Positions 46,516 to 55,636 of a DNA stretch of 64,000 nucleotides are shown one piece after another. Every line of letters begins with the position of its first letter. The stretch's first letter is position 1. The position numbers and the translations under genes are program-made. The stretch comes from Acinetobacter baumannii (GTDB lineage Bacteria; Pseudomonadota; Gammaproteobacteria; Pseudomonadales; Moraxellaceae). The stretch is taken from positions 3,906,001 through 3,970,000 of the forward strand of contig NZ_CP046654.1 of assembly GCF_009759685.1 (NCBI RefSeq), given 5' to 3'. Below the pieces are notes generated by a model that was not told where the DNA came from, did not search any database, and saw nothing but the letters and a program-made list of their open reading frames with translations.

Positions 46516-47919
46516 TTAATTGTATTTCTTTAGTGCATCTGCAACTGGAAAATCAAGCTCAAAGCACACACCCTCAACCGTGTTATAAACTCGATAGCGG
46601 CCATGATGTAGATCCAGAATTGAAGCAACAATCGACAAACCTAATCCACCTGTTTGATTCTCATCACTTCGACTTGCGTGGCATTGGTAAAATCTTTCAA
46701 AAAGATGCTCAAGTTGATGTTCAGCAATTGAAATACCACCCGTGACCACAGTCAGACTCACCCATTGCTTATGCTCAATCATCTTATGTTTTGTTGCGAT
46801 ATAAATAGTTCGCTTGTCACCACCGTGAACCAACGCATTTAAAATCAGGTTATAAACGGCTCTTTGAAAAAGCTCAGGATCTGCAAATAACGTTTGAGCT
46901 TCTAAGTTAAAACTAAAATGACAGTCTTGTTCCTCGGCCTGATATTCAAAAATCTGGCATAACCTATCCATAACATCTTGGAGGTTTATTTCTTGTTTAT
47001 TTACAAGCACCATTTTCTGATCGGCTCTTGCCAAGAAAAGCATGCTATCAATCATGCGTTTTAATCTGTGATAATCATCTAAATGAGAAACCAGTAAATC
47101 TTCATATTGTTCAACCGAACGTTCACCAGTTAAAGCAATCTCAGTTTGCCCAATCAGATTATTTAAAGGTGTGCGGAACTCATGTGCGATATCTTCAGAA
47201 AAACGGTTGAGCTGCGTATAGCCCTTTTCAATACGCTCAAGCATGTGGTTTATATCTTTTGAAAGCAGATCAACTTCTAAAGGTGAATTTGGGAGGTTTA
47301 ACCGTTTTTGTAGCTGATTTACGTTAATAGAATGAGTTTGCTTGCGAAGCTGTTGTAGCGACTTTAAACCTAAATGACACACTAAAATGCAAAGCACAAA
47401 GATCGCAAACACGCCCCCGACCACATAGATCAAGAGACTTTCTTGAAAAGGTAAAAGAATATTAATGCGTTCCGACCATTGTTTACCTGCAATGAGCAGA
47501 TAAGGTTCGTTATTAATTTTTATGGTTTTCCACGCAATTCTCGTTGGATATGAGTTGTTAGCTAAATCTTGAAATTGAAGACTGTCGCGCTGTGCAAGCG
47601 GAGGTAGTTGAATGTGAAGCGGATTGATATTAATTAAAGTTTTGTCTTTATGAATAAAAAGAAATAAGTTGTCTTGATTGCCAAGCATGTTTTGATACAG
47701 CTTAGGCCGCGCAATGATTTGCTCTACATTTTCGCTATCTTGCAGCAAAATTTCCAAACGGTTAATTCTGTCTGCTAAAGCTTTATCTTGCTGCTTTAAC
47801 AAAATCTGGTTAATACCCAAATAGGTCATAAAGCCGACTGAACATAAAATTAAGGCAGAACAAAGCGTGACCAGTAATGTAATACGGACTTCAAGAGAAC
47901 GCACAAATTTAAAGTTCAT
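46516..47919 (-). CDS. Sensor histidine kinase, CusS/HprS type
   Basis: A 467-residue heavy-metal-type kinase. Helices lie at about 12-34 and 168-190, with a 130-residue periplasmic domain between. A HAMP region, the H-box FSEDIAHEFRTPLNNLIGQ and the G boxes GGLGLSIVASIL follow. It overlaps the regulator by ATGA. The periplasmic domain lacks an obvious run of His/Met metal ligands, so an HprS-like oxidant sensor is at least as likely as a copper sensor. Confidence 0.88.
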   Translation of the reverse strand: MNFKFVRSLEVRITLLVTLCSALILCSVGFMTYLGINQILLKQQDKALADRINRLEILLQDSENVEQIIARPKLYQNMLGNQDNLFLFIHKDKTLININPLHIQLPPLAQRDSLQFQDLANNSYPTRIAWKTIKINNEPYLLIAGKQWSERINILLPFQESLLIYVVGGVFAIFVLCILVCHLGLKSLQQLRKQTHSINVNQLQKRLNLPNSPLEVDLLSKDINHMLERIEKGYTQLNRFSEDIAHEFRTPLNNLIGQTEIALTGERSVEQYEDLLVSHLDDYHRLKRMIDSMLFLARADQKMVLVNKQEINLQDVMDRLCQIFEYQAEEQDCHFSFNLEAQTLFADPELFQRAVYNLILNALVHGGDKRTIYIATKHKMIEHKQWVSLTVVTGGISIAEHQLEHLFERFYQCHASRSDENQTGGLGLSIVASILDLHHGRYRVYNTVEGVCFELDFPVADALKKYN

Positions 47920-48602
47920 AAACTAACCGAAATTTTATAGCCCAAGCCACGTATGGTATGAATAAGTTTTAATTCATATCCCTCATCAATTTTGCTTCGT
48001 AAACGGCGTACTGCGACGTCAATAAAGTTGGTATCGGTGTCAAAGTTAATATTCCAAACTTCGGAACCAATTTGTCTGCGCGTCACAATTTGCTCTTTGT
48101 TGAGCAACAAATAACGCAACAAATTAAATTCGGTTTTACTCAGCTCAATTAAGTTGCCACTACGCCATACTTTATGACCAACCATATCCATTTTTAGATC
48201 ACTAATAGACAACTCATTTTCTTGCAGGTATTGCTGTCGTCTTAACAGACTTTTAATGCGTGCCAATAGTTCAATATAGGAAAAGGGTTTAGCCAAGTAA
48301 TCATCTGCTCCCAACTCCAAACCTTTCACTCTATCCATCACCTGATCTTTCGCCGTTAAAAAAATCACCGGAATTTTTGAAAACTGGCGTAGGACTTGTA
48401 ATACGCTCCAGCCGTCTATGTCTGGCAGCATGACATCAAGAATAAGCAAGTCATATTGATCTCTCTTTAGCATTTCCAAACCTTGCAGCCCTAAGTGAAC
48501 ACACTCCGCTTGATATCCAGACTCTTTTAATCCTTTGACCAAATAAGTGGCGATCTTCATCTCGTCTTCAATAATAAGGATACGCATTTTGTAGAGACTC
48601 AT
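47916..48602 (-). CDS. Response regulator, CusR/HprR type
   Basis: A 228-residue OmpR-family regulator. The receiver has IIEDE, the Asp in LILDVMLPDIDGW and the Lys in AKPFSYIELLARI. The winged helix ends RRLRSKIDEGYELKLIHTIRGLGYKI. The start could be the ATG at 48602 or the one at 48587, which gives the family N-terminus (MRILIIEDE); neither has a clear ribosome-binding site. A CusR-like dyad lies in the divergent promoter region. Confidence 0.9.
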   Translation of the reverse strand: MSLYKMRILIIEDEMKIATYLVKGLKESGYQAECVHLGLQGLEMLKRDQYDLLILDVMLPDIDGWSVLQVLRQFSKIPVIFLTAKDQVMDRVKGLELGADDYLAKPFSYIELLARIKSLLRRQQYLQENELSISDLKMDMVGHKVWRSGNLIELSKTEFNLLRYLLLNKEQIVTRRQIGSEVWNINFDTDTNFIDVAVRRLRSKIDEGYELKLIHTIRGLGYKISVSL

Positions 48603-48608
48603 TTGAAA

Positions 48609-48636
48609 GATGACAACTTTGTAATGTGATTGTCAT
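48609..48636. promoter_or_regulatory. CusR/HprR-type operator in the divergent promoter
   Basis: ATGACAA-CT-TTGTAAT (48610-48625) matches the E. coli CusR box core ATGACAAnnTTGTCAT at all but one position. It also matches the HprR box in most positions. A further half-site TTGTCAT follows at 48630-48636. The E. coli consensus sequences are recalled, not looked up. Confidence 0.6.
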
Positions 48637-48691
48637 GCTTGAAATTAAGCAATTTGTTTAAGATTTTCAAAGCGACATAGAGGCAATCATC

Positions 48692-49180
48692 ATGAAAAAA
48701 TTGAACTGGCTGATGTTAGCAGCCATGCTATTCGGTAGTAGTACTTTTGCACAGCCCCCTGCTTTGAATCAAGTTTATTCGTTAGATCTTCAAACTGCCC
48801 ACCTGCTAGCCGACAGTGCAAAAGAGGCATGCAAAAAATTAAATCAAAACATTGCGGTTGTTGTTGTAGATCGCGGTGGTAATCCATTAACTGCCGAACG
48901 GCATGAGTTGGTGGGCCCGCATAACTTAATGGCTGCCGAGAAAAAAGCCTATACCGCGTTATCTACCAAAACATCGACCTTAGTTTTAAGCCAAAATAGT
49001 AACCAAAACCCCGATGCAAAAAATTTAACTACCGTAGCAAATTTACTTTTGTTAGGCGGTGGCGTACCTGTCCGTTTTGAGAACCAAGTGATCGGAGCCA
49101 TTGGGGTTGCAGGTGCTGGCGGCGCACAAAATGACAATCAATGCGCAAGCAAAGCCATTGAAACCGTTTTTCGTTCATAA
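48692..49180 (+). CDS. Exported GlcG/HbpS-like heme-degrading family protein
   Basis: A 162-residue protein with a signal peptide (MKKLNWLMLAAMLFGSSTFA). The mature part has the Haem_degrading (PF03928) pattern: ADSAKEACKKLNQNIAVVVVDRGGNPL and VIGAIGVAGAGGAQNDNQCA. HbpS in Streptomyces binds heme and acts with a redox sensor kinase, which is an interesting parallel to the kinase next door. Ten bases separate it from the next gene. Confidence 0.85.
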   Translation: MKKLNWLMLAAMLFGSSTFAQPPALNQVYSLDLQTAHLLADSAKEACKKLNQNIAVVVVDRGGNPLTAERHELVGPHNLMAAEKKAYTALSTKTSTLVLSQNSNQNPDAKNLTTVANLLLLGGGVPVRFENQVIGAIGVAGAGGAQNDNQCASKAIETVFRS

Positions 49181-49190
49181 GGAGTTCATC

Positions 49191-49592
49191 ATGACTAAAT
49201 CATTTATTGCTTTATCTTCATTATTTATAGCTTCAGCTACATTTGCACAAACTAATCCACTAAGTGTTCATGTGTTAAACCTAGAGACGGGTTTGCCCTC
49301 TTCTCAGGTTGAAGTGGTTTTAGAAAAAAATACCAATAACCAGTGGGTTAAACTCAACCAGCAAGTGACCGATTCAAATGGTCGTATTACTGCGCTCTAT
49401 CCAGAAAATAAAAAACTAGAGCAAGGAGTTTATAAAGTTACCTTTAAAACTGAAGACTGGTTTAAGAAGAACAAACAACAAACTTTTTTTGCCGAGGTTC
49501 CAGTAATTTTTAAAGTCGATGGAAGCGTAAATCACTACCATATTCCGTTACTACTTAGCCCTTACGGTTATTCAACCTATAGAGGCAACTAA
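49191..49592 (+). CDS. hiuH: Periplasmic 5-hydroxyisourate hydrolase (transthyretin-like)
   Basis: A 133-residue protein with a signal peptide (MTKSFIALSSLFIASATFA). The mature part has LSVHVLNLETGLPSS (catalytic His), DSNGRITAL (Arg) and HYHIPLLLSPYGYSTYRG (second His), the three catalytic positions of HIUase. The C-terminal tetrapeptide is YRGN, not the usual YRGS. AAGGAG seven bases before the ATG fixes the start. In E. coli a periplasmic hiuH is also beside an HprRS system. Confidence 0.88.
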   Translation: MTKSFIALSSLFIASATFAQTNPLSVHVLNLETGLPSSQVEVVLEKNTNNQWVKLNQQVTDSNGRITALYPENKKLEQGVYKVTFKTEDWFKKNKQQTFFAEVPVIFKVDGSVNHYHIPLLLSPYGYSTYRGN

Positions 49593-49598
49593 AATAAA

Positions 49599-49632
49599 AA
49601 CCCCCTTTATCTGTTGTACAAATAAAGGGGTT
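49599..49632. terminator. Bidirectional terminator between hiuH and pqiC
   Basis: AACCCCCTTTAT (49599-49610) pairs with ATAAAGGGGTT (49622-49632), with one bulged C. Confidence 0.72.
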
Positions 49633-49650
49633 GATTAAAAACGATGCGTT

Positions 49651-50358
49651 TTACGAACAGACACCATTGCTAATAATCGATTTTTTATTTGAATCTAGCG
49701 CCACAATTGAAGAAGAGATGGTATTAATAATTTGGCTCATCGCTTCATTTGAAGCACCTACAATTGCTTCCATTTTTTTAGCTTTTTGATCAATCGGCTG
49801 TTTAAACGCAATTCTACAATTGAGCTGCGCTCCTCTATTCGAGATTACTTTAGGATTCGTTGACTCTAGTTGCGTAGGCGGTATTTGGCGCTTCACTACC
49901 CAAGATACGGCAACGTTGATATTGCTATTATCTACAATATCAAAATGAGAAAAGTCAGTAGAAACTCGATATAGAGGCTGATTGTTTCCAGAAAGCCCAC
50001 TGCTATAACTGTCAATTGCTCCAAGTTTTTGTTGCAAACCAGCCGATAAGGTATCGCGTAGCTGTGTACCCAAAGTCGATGTCCAGCGCTCATTATCAAG
50101 TACAGTCGACTTACCATTACTGTCTTGTAGCACCAGTGGCGCACGGTCTAAGCGATCTGGAATCCCGACCGGCAAGACCTCAATCACCTGCACAGTCGAG
50201 TTCGAGACCGGAGTCACTTTAGGTGTAAGCGTATAATAGTTTGGTGTTGGTGAACTAGAACATGCTGTCATAGCTATGGCTGTCAAAAGCACTCCACTCC
50301 CAAGCAGCCATTTGGCTACTTTAGAGTGTTGCAATGATCGGTTCTTTTTATTTTTCAT
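49651..50358 (-). CDS. pqiC: PqiC-like outer-membrane lipoprotein
   Basis: A 235-residue lipoprotein of the DUF330/PqiC family. The lipobox is MTAC near residue 33, after a basic N-terminus (MKNKKNRSLQHSKVAKWLL). The mature part has SPTPNYYTLTPKV and VGIPDRLDRAPLVLQD. It partners PqiB in lipid transport across the periplasm. I use the ATG at 50358, which overlaps pqiB by 11 bases; an earlier start lies wholly inside pqiB. Confidence 0.85.
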   Translation of the reverse strand: MKNKKNRSLQHSKVAKWLLGSGVLLTAIAMTACSSSPTPNYYTLTPKVTPVSNSTVQVIEVLPVGIPDRLDRAPLVLQDSNGKSTVLDNERWTSTLGTQLRDTLSAGLQQKLGAIDSYSSGLSGNNQPLYRVSTDFSHFDIVDNSNINVAVSWVVKRQIPPTQLESTNPKVISNRGAQLNCRIAFKQPIDQKAKKMEAIVGASNEAMSQIINTISSSIVALDSNKKSIISNGVCS

Positions 50359-52015
50359 CGTTGGCCTCTGGTCTCTTACCACGAATAATAGATTCAGGAT
50401 GTTGTTCAATATAGTCTGCCATTAACTGTAATGACGCAGCCGCACGAGTCATTTGTTGTAGTGCTTTACGTACGTCTTGTTGTAACGGCGCATCGCTCGA
50501 CAAAATAGACTCGGAAGATCTTACAGTTTTACGAACATCGTCTAAGGTTGCTTGTAAACCAGGAGCAACTTTACCATCTAACTGTTTAACCAGCTTGTCG
50601 GTAGACTCAATGGCTGTATTCATATTCTTAAGCGTTTTGCGAACATCCTGCCCAATTTCGACTAGTGGGAATTTTGTTAATTTATCAGCAATTTGGGAAA
50701 CCTGTGCCTGTAAACCACTTAACTCTGTTGCAGTAGTTGGAATTACTACACGGCCATCATTCAAGATTTGTAGAGTGGCAGGTTTTGCTTTAGAGAACTT
50801 ATCTAAAGCAATATAGTTTTGACCCGTTAAGAGGTTGCCGGTTCTCATTTGGGCACGCCATCCATGCTCAACAAAATCTTTGAAAATGTCGCTGTTTGGA
50901 TTGAGTGCTTGACCATTTTCAACGCGTGAAGGATAAATCACTGCCTCAACACGCATGCGAATCTGCTTATAGTTGTTATAAAACTCTGCATTAATTGATT
51001 TAATACTACCAATTTCAATTCCCATGAAGTCGATTGGCGCACCCACAGCCAAACCACGTAATGAGTGATCAAAGTACATAATCACGCCACGCGGTAGACC
51101 ATCCGGCTCTTTTAATGCTTCAGCTTTTGAGTCCCAAAGATTAAAACGGCTCTTGTTAGCAGCGACAGTCGCATTTGAGTTTTCAGGGAAACCAAACGCA
51201 ATACCACCAGCAACAATACTTGCAAGCGATTGAGTATCTAAGTTAAAGCCTGAAGCATTTAACGTCACATCAATACCACTTGCCTGCCAGAAACGTGTGT
51301 CAGTCGTTACAAATTTATCGTACGGCGCACGAATAAACGTCTGAAGTTCTACACTTTTACCGTCATCAGATAGCTTATAAGCTGTAATTTGTCCTACGTT
51401 AATTCTTCGGTAATAAATTGGCGAACCAATATCTAAAGATCCCAAATCATCGGCTTTCAAGAAAAACTCTTTGCCCGGCACATCGGACGTAATCACTGGC
51501 GGTATTTCCAGACCTGTGAATTCAAGTTTTTTCTCGGGTGATTTCCCGCCATCCACTTCAATATATGAACCCGATAATAAAGTATCGATGCCTGAAACCC
51601 CACTTGTCCCAATCCGTGGACGCACTACCCAGAACCGTGAATCTTGAGCGGCGAAATTGCTTGCATCCTTACGTAAATCAATGCGCGCAATAATGTGAGA
51701 TCGGTCTTCTGCAAGATCGATTTGCCGTACCACCCCAATGTCTACCTGCTTATAGCGTACTGTTGTTTTACCTGCGACTAAACCTTCGGCGGTACGAAAA
51801 GATACTTCAATGGTTGGTCCATTAGAAAGTAATGCTTTCACCGCCAAAGAAAGCGCAATCAGCAGCGCAATAAGTGGAATAATCCAGATTAGTAGAGGCT
51901 TCCACCGATTTTTCTTTTCTTGGGGTTCTGGTAAATCATTCATGTTTTCCAGTTCAACATCTGTTTCATGATGATCTGAGGTCTCACTGGTTGTTTTGTT
52001 TTCAGACATACTCAT
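50348..52015 (-). CDS. pqiB: PqiB, MCE-domain periplasmic lipid-transport protein
   Basis: About 555 residues. One membrane helix (about 40-60) anchors a periplasmic array of three MCE domains. Repeats resembling GKTTVRYKQVDIGVVRQIDL, GSPIYYRRINVGQITAYKL and GAPIDFMGIEIGSIKSI mark the three domains, and a C-terminal coiled coil follows. It forms a syringe-like tube for lipids. The ATG at 52015 or 52009 is the likely start; an upstream frame to 52048 overlaps the second pqiA gene. Confidence 0.88.
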   Translation of the reverse strand: MSMSENKTTSETSDHHETDVELENMNDLPEPQEKKNRWKPLLIWIIPLIALLIALSLAVKALLSNGPTIEVSFRTAEGLVAGKTTVRYKQVDIGVVRQIDLAEDRSHIIARIDLRKDASNFAAQDSRFWVVRPRIGTSGVSGIDTLLSGSYIEVDGGKSPEKKLEFTGLEIPPVITSDVPGKEFFLKADDLGSLDIGSPIYYRRINVGQITAYKLSDDGKSVELQTFIRAPYDKFVTTDTRFWQASGIDVTLNASGFNLDTQSLASIVAGGIAFGFPENSNATVAANKSRFNLWDSKAEALKEPDGLPRGVIMYFDHSLRGLAVGAPIDFMGIEIGSIKSINAEFYNNYKQIRMRVEAVIYPSRVENGQALNPNSDIFKDFVEHGWRAQMRTGNLLTGQNYIALDKFSKAKPATLQILNDGRVVIPTTATELSGLQAQVSQIADKLTKFPLVEIGQDVRKTLKNMNTAIESTDKLVKQLDGKVAPGLQATLDDVRKTVRSSESILSSDAPLQQDVRKALQQMTRAAASLQLMADYIEQHPESIIRGKRPEANDEK

Positions 52016-52022
52016 TGTTCTT

Positions 52023-52829
52023 TTATTGACTGGGATTAATGGAATCATTATTCAAAGGCGAATGCTCTGCCTGAATAATTGTGTTTTTTTCCGAAGAAAC
52101 ACGGTTAGGTTTATTTGTATTTTGAGATGCATAAAAATTATCCCAAATAATACGTGGGTCAAAACTTAAAGATGCAAACATGGTTAAAACCACAACCGCA
52201 CCAAAAGCAATTGAACCCGGTCCCGCTAAAATAGTTGCAAGTGATTGAATTTGAATAAGAGCGGTAAGTAAGGCTACCACAAACACATCAATCATGGACC
52301 AGCGCCCTACAAATTCAACAATGCGGTAGAGTTTAATGCATTGCTCCGGTGCAAACTTCCACGCCGCGGATGACTGTATATATACAACCAACAACAGGAA
52401 ATACAAAATAAGAAGCTTTAGCATCGGAATAAAAATACTCGCCATAAAAATGACCACCGATACTAAATAGTCTCCACTTTGCCAAAAGTAAATGACCCCA
52501 CTCATGATGGTATCTTGCTGACGGCCCAAAAGAGAGTCAGTTACCGTCATAGGAAGGACATTTGCAGGAATATAGAGAATGGTCGCAGCTACCACTAAAG
52601 CGAAGGTACGATTTAAACTTCCCGGCTTACGCTCGTGCAAAACGCTATGGCATCTAACACAGCGGAGAAATTGGTTTTTATGAGCATCAGTTTTATTTAC
52701 TTTTGAAGAATTCAATAAGCCACAGCAATGACACAATATCAGTGAAAGATCTTTGGCTCTTGGATATTGTTTTAAAATCATATTGGTATTTGTGATTTTT
52801 TCAGGAGTCACATTTTTTATTTTTGCCAT
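52023..52829 (-). CDS. PqiA-like membrane protein, second half
   Basis: A 268-residue membrane protein. The cytoplasmic zinc ribbon (LCHCCGLL and CVRCHSVLHER) precedes four helices of the PqiA domain (PANVLPMTVTDSLL, GRWSMIDVFVVALLTAL). In E. coli one PqiA protein has two such domains; here they are on two genes, this one being the second. It overlaps the first by 13 bases and lies just before pqiB. Confidence 0.88.
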   Translation of the reverse strand: MAKIKNVTPEKITNTNMILKQYPRAKDLSLILCHCCGLLNSSKVNKTDAHKNQFLRCVRCHSVLHERKPGSLNRTFALVVAATILYIPANVLPMTVTDSLLGRQQDTIMSGVIYFWQSGDYLVSVVIFMASIFIPMLKLLILYFLLLVVYIQSSAAWKFAPEQCIKLYRIVEFVGRWSMIDVFVVALLTALIQIQSLATILAGPGSIAFGAVVVLTMFASLSFDPRIIWDNFYASQNTNKPNRVSSEKNTIIQAEHSPLNNDSINPSQ

Positions 52830-53434
52830 GGCTGTGACCTATCAATTTCATTCCATATATCACTCACCTTTACGGAAGTAATATAAACCATTAATAGGCT
52901 CAAGACCGCAAATGCCCATAGAGCAATTTCCGGAATAACAAGAACCATGCCCATTAATTTTACAAGCGTGACCAGAATTCCAATCAGGAACACCTCAACC
53001 ATTCCCCACACTCTCATAAAATAAAGTGTTCGCAAGGCACCGACTAAAAATTGGGGGCGTTTCTTTAATATACTGACCGTACCGAGTACATAGCCCAGCA
53101 ATAACAAATACGTAAGTGGCACAATGAATGTAGTAATTAAAATAAGAACACCGACAAATGCCCGATCGTAATGAAACATTACCCACACGGCGCCCAGTAA
53201 AGTGGTTTCGGATATGTTGCCTTGCAGTTCAATTTTGACAATGGGAAAGCTATTGGCAATAACAAATACAATGAGGGCCGTTAAAATTAGAGCTAACAAT
53301 GTAGTAAAAGGCTTGGTATGCCGATAAAGCTCTGCACCACAGCAGACACAATAAGCTCTTTTTCCGTAAGCAAGCGGGACTCTACGATAGACGGTATCGC
53401 ACTCCTCACATCCTGCTAATTCTTTAAGCTTCAT
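52817..53434 (-). CDS. PqiA-like membrane protein, first half
   Basis: A 205-residue membrane protein with an N-terminal zinc ribbon (CEECDTVYRRVPL and CVCCGAELYR) and four helices (NSFPIVKIELQGN, MVEVFLIGILVTLVKL). It is the first of two adjacent PqiA-domain genes that lead the pqi operon on the minus strand. The pair probably forms the inner-membrane platform for PqiB. Confidence 0.88.
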   Translation of the reverse strand: MKLKELAGCEECDTVYRRVPLAYGKRAYCVCCGAELYRHTKPFTTLLALILTALIVFVIANSFPIVKIELQGNISETTLLGAVWVMFHYDRAFVGVLILITTFIVPLTYLLLLGYVLGTVSILKKRPQFLVGALRTLYFMRVWGMVEVFLIGILVTLVKLMGMVLVIPEIALWAFAVLSLLMVYITSVKVSDIWNEIDRSQPWQK

Positions 53435-53599
53435 AGTTATACTCTAAGATTTATCGTTTTACTCTGCTAATAATTGCTTACTATAACGCTTGCCTAAAAT
53501 AGTATTTATAAGCAATGTGCCAAACTAATCTCATTTCTTCAAGAAAAAATTAGTGGCTGTATCAATGAATTATTTTATTAAATAAAAGAAAAAGAACTA

Positions 53600-53627
53600 A
53601 AAGCCCCTTTTCTCAAAGGAGCTTTTA
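53600..53627. terminator. Terminator downstream of the DMT gene
   Basis: AAAAGCCCCTTT pairs with AAAGGAGCTTTT across four bases, with one G-T pair on the minus strand. It ends the minus-strand DMT transcript ahead of the pqi promoter. Confidence 0.65.
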
Positions 53628-53666
53628 ACACGTTTAAAATTAAATGGATATTATATTTGAATAAAA

Positions 53667-54569
53667 TTAGGCGCTCTTCAACGCAAAAATATTCCAATGC
53701 AACTTCACACCCAATACGCCTAATAAAATTAAACCTGCACCTAAAACTTGAGTACTCGTCAACACATGATCAAAGAAGAAATAATCAATCACTATGGTCG
53801 ATATTGGATAAATAAAAGATAAGATCGCAATATTATTTAAAGGTATTTTCTTAATCGCCGAATACATTAAATAGTAGAGAAATGCAGTATGCAAAACTCC
53901 CAATCCGACCACAAACAGCCATTGTTGACCGATCGGCGGGTTTTCAAAAACCGACATAAATGGAGTCATGGCAATGGCCCCGCTCAGGGTTTGTATAAAT
54001 ACAATTAATAACGGCGGGGTATTACTTAATTTTTTAGTGATTAATACCGATATTGAATAAAGTGTTGTAGCAATAAGAACCAGTCCCAAACCGACTAACT
54101 CATTAGAGTTCACCGAAGCATTGCCTAAGCCTATAATCACGATTAGCCCTATAAAAGCAACGATGGTCCATAGCACATCATTTTTATTGAGCTTTTCGTG
54201 AAAGACCAAAGCCCCTAAAAATAAAATGACAAACGGATTCACGTGATAAACAATCGTCGCTAAAGAAATAGAAGTTTTAGGAAAAGCGGCAAACAGTAGA
54301 ACCCAGTTAAAAATAATTAGAAGGCCCGAAGTCACCATTAAAAACAGTTCTTTTTTACCGAAGTATACTTTTTTAAAATGACCATAGTAGTAACAAATCG
54401 GTATTAAACACAATGCTGAAATAAGGCAACGGAAAAATACAATATTAACGGGTGATTGACCTGACTTAATCACAAATAGACCAATACTCCCTGAAAGCAG
54501 CATGGCTACGACCATTTCAAGCGTGCCGACTTTTCTTTTTAAATGATGATCATCCACGAATTTCTCCAA
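53667..54569 (-). CDS. EamA/DMT-family transporter
   Basis: A 300-residue, ten-helix protein with two EamA repeats (LLSGSIGLFVIKSGQSPVNIVFFRCLISALCLIP-type and GLGLVLIATTLYSISVLITKKLS-type segments). It probably exports a metabolite or drug, with the substrate unknown. A TetR gene lies 222 bases upstream on the same strand and may regulate it. Confidence 0.85.
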   Translation of the reverse strand: MEKFVDDHHLKRKVGTLEMVVAMLLSGSIGLFVIKSGQSPVNIVFFRCLISALCLIPICYYYGHFKKVYFGKKELFLMVTSGLLIIFNWVLLFAAFPKTSISLATIVYHVNPFVILFLGALVFHEKLNKNDVLWTIVAFIGLIVIIGLGNASVNSNELVGLGLVLIATTLYSISVLITKKLSNTPPLLIVFIQTLSGAIAMTPFMSVFENPPIGQQWLFVVGLGVLHTAFLYYLMYSAIKKIPLNNIAILSFIYPISTIVIDYFFFDHVLTSTQVLGAGLILLGVLGVKLHWNIFALKSA

Positions 54570-54791
54570 AAATTTATATTGTTAAGTCTTCATCTATTTT
54601 TATTTCAGATTTTATAAACTCACTCTTTCTTAGTATTTGGTGAGTTTTTAGTCTAAATAACTTGTCCTTTTTAAAATCTAGAACAATAAAATAAAAGATT
54701 AATCATGTTAATTTTTAATTAAGAAATCATTATTTCAAAATAAAAAGATAGTTAATTCATTCTAAAATACTAATTCTTTAGCTCAATAAAT

Positions 54792-55346
54792 TTAGTTAAC
54801 CCTCACTAAAAAGTAATCTAACAACTTGGTTTGTTCTTCAACGCTATCTGAAGTCAAAAGTCCTAAAATTGCCCCATCTATCATAAATATAAAAATTTCC
54901 GCTTCGGCATATGAAACGGCTTTTTTAGTTTCCATAAGCAGGCAGAAAATTTCATTTTTAATCCATCGTCTATAGCGTATTGCCGTTTGGTAAGCTATAG
55001 GATAACTCGTTTTAATTTCAAAAATTGCTTTAAACAACAGATAATAAGCGCTCTTTAAATTGGCATGTAAGAGATAGATTTGCCTGAGTTTATGAGCGAA
55101 AGTTGAATAGTGAGTCGTTTCTATCTCCACTCTTACTTTTTCCATTAATGTGTCTTTTTGAAGTAAGAGGCACATTTCAATCAGACGTTCTTTTGAATGA
55201 AAGTAGTTATAAAAAGTAGCTTTGGAAATTTTAGTTTCACTAATAATTCGGTCTACCCCAACCTTATGAAACCCGTATTGTTTAAATAAATCCGATGCTA
55301 TGTAGAGCACGTGTAATGCTCTAAATGAAGTGCCTAAATTTTTCAT
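54792..55346 (-). CDS. TetR family regulator
   Basis: A 184-residue regulator. The helix-turn-helix is VGVDRIISETKISKATFYNYFHSKERLIEM (in parts, about 25-55). The C-terminal domain has FKAIFEIKTSYPIAYQTAIRYRRWIK. It may control the downstream DMT gene. No clear palindrome is seen in the region before it. Confidence 0.85.
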   Translation of the reverse strand: MKNLGTSFRALHVLYIASDLFKQYGFHKVGVDRIISETKISKATFYNYFHSKERLIEMCLLLQKDTLMEKVRVEIETTHYSTFAHKLRQIYLLHANLKSAYYLLFKAIFEIKTSYPIAYQTAIRYRRWIKNEIFCLLMETKKAVSYAEAEIFIFMIDGAILGLLTSDSVEEQTKLLDYFLVRVN

Positions 55347-55521
55347 GTATACCGCTTAAAATAATTTTTTGTTGTATGTAAAAAGAGATAAAAATGCCGT
55401 CACTCTTAAAATGAGTGCTAAATACAGGCATGCGAAAACCGCACAAAATGGTGTGCTCGCCTATCTCGGGTTTATTGTTGCTATGATTTTGAGTCGTAAC
55501 GATGCTTAAGGCGTAGAAAAC

Positions 55522-55611
55522 CTACGGTCTATTGAGCCGTTTTAATGACTGTTTAGGCGGTATAAATAGAGAGAATTTGGCAAAGGCCAATAAATAAGAA
55601 ATAGTACGCAT
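55522..55611 (-). CDS. 29-codon frame downstream of the structured element
   Basis: A 29-codon minus-strand frame begins MRTISYLLAFAKF and ends SLKRLNRP. AAAAGGAG lies seven bases before its ATG, one of the better ribosome-binding sites in the region. The product has a short hydrophobic stretch and a basic C-terminus. It may be a leader peptide or the stub of a phage-type gene. I do not recognise it with certainty. Confidence 0.35.
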   Translation of the reverse strand: MRTISYLLAFAKFSLFIPPKQSLKRLNRP

Positions 55612-55636
55612 GTGCGGACTCCTTTTGATTTAAAAG

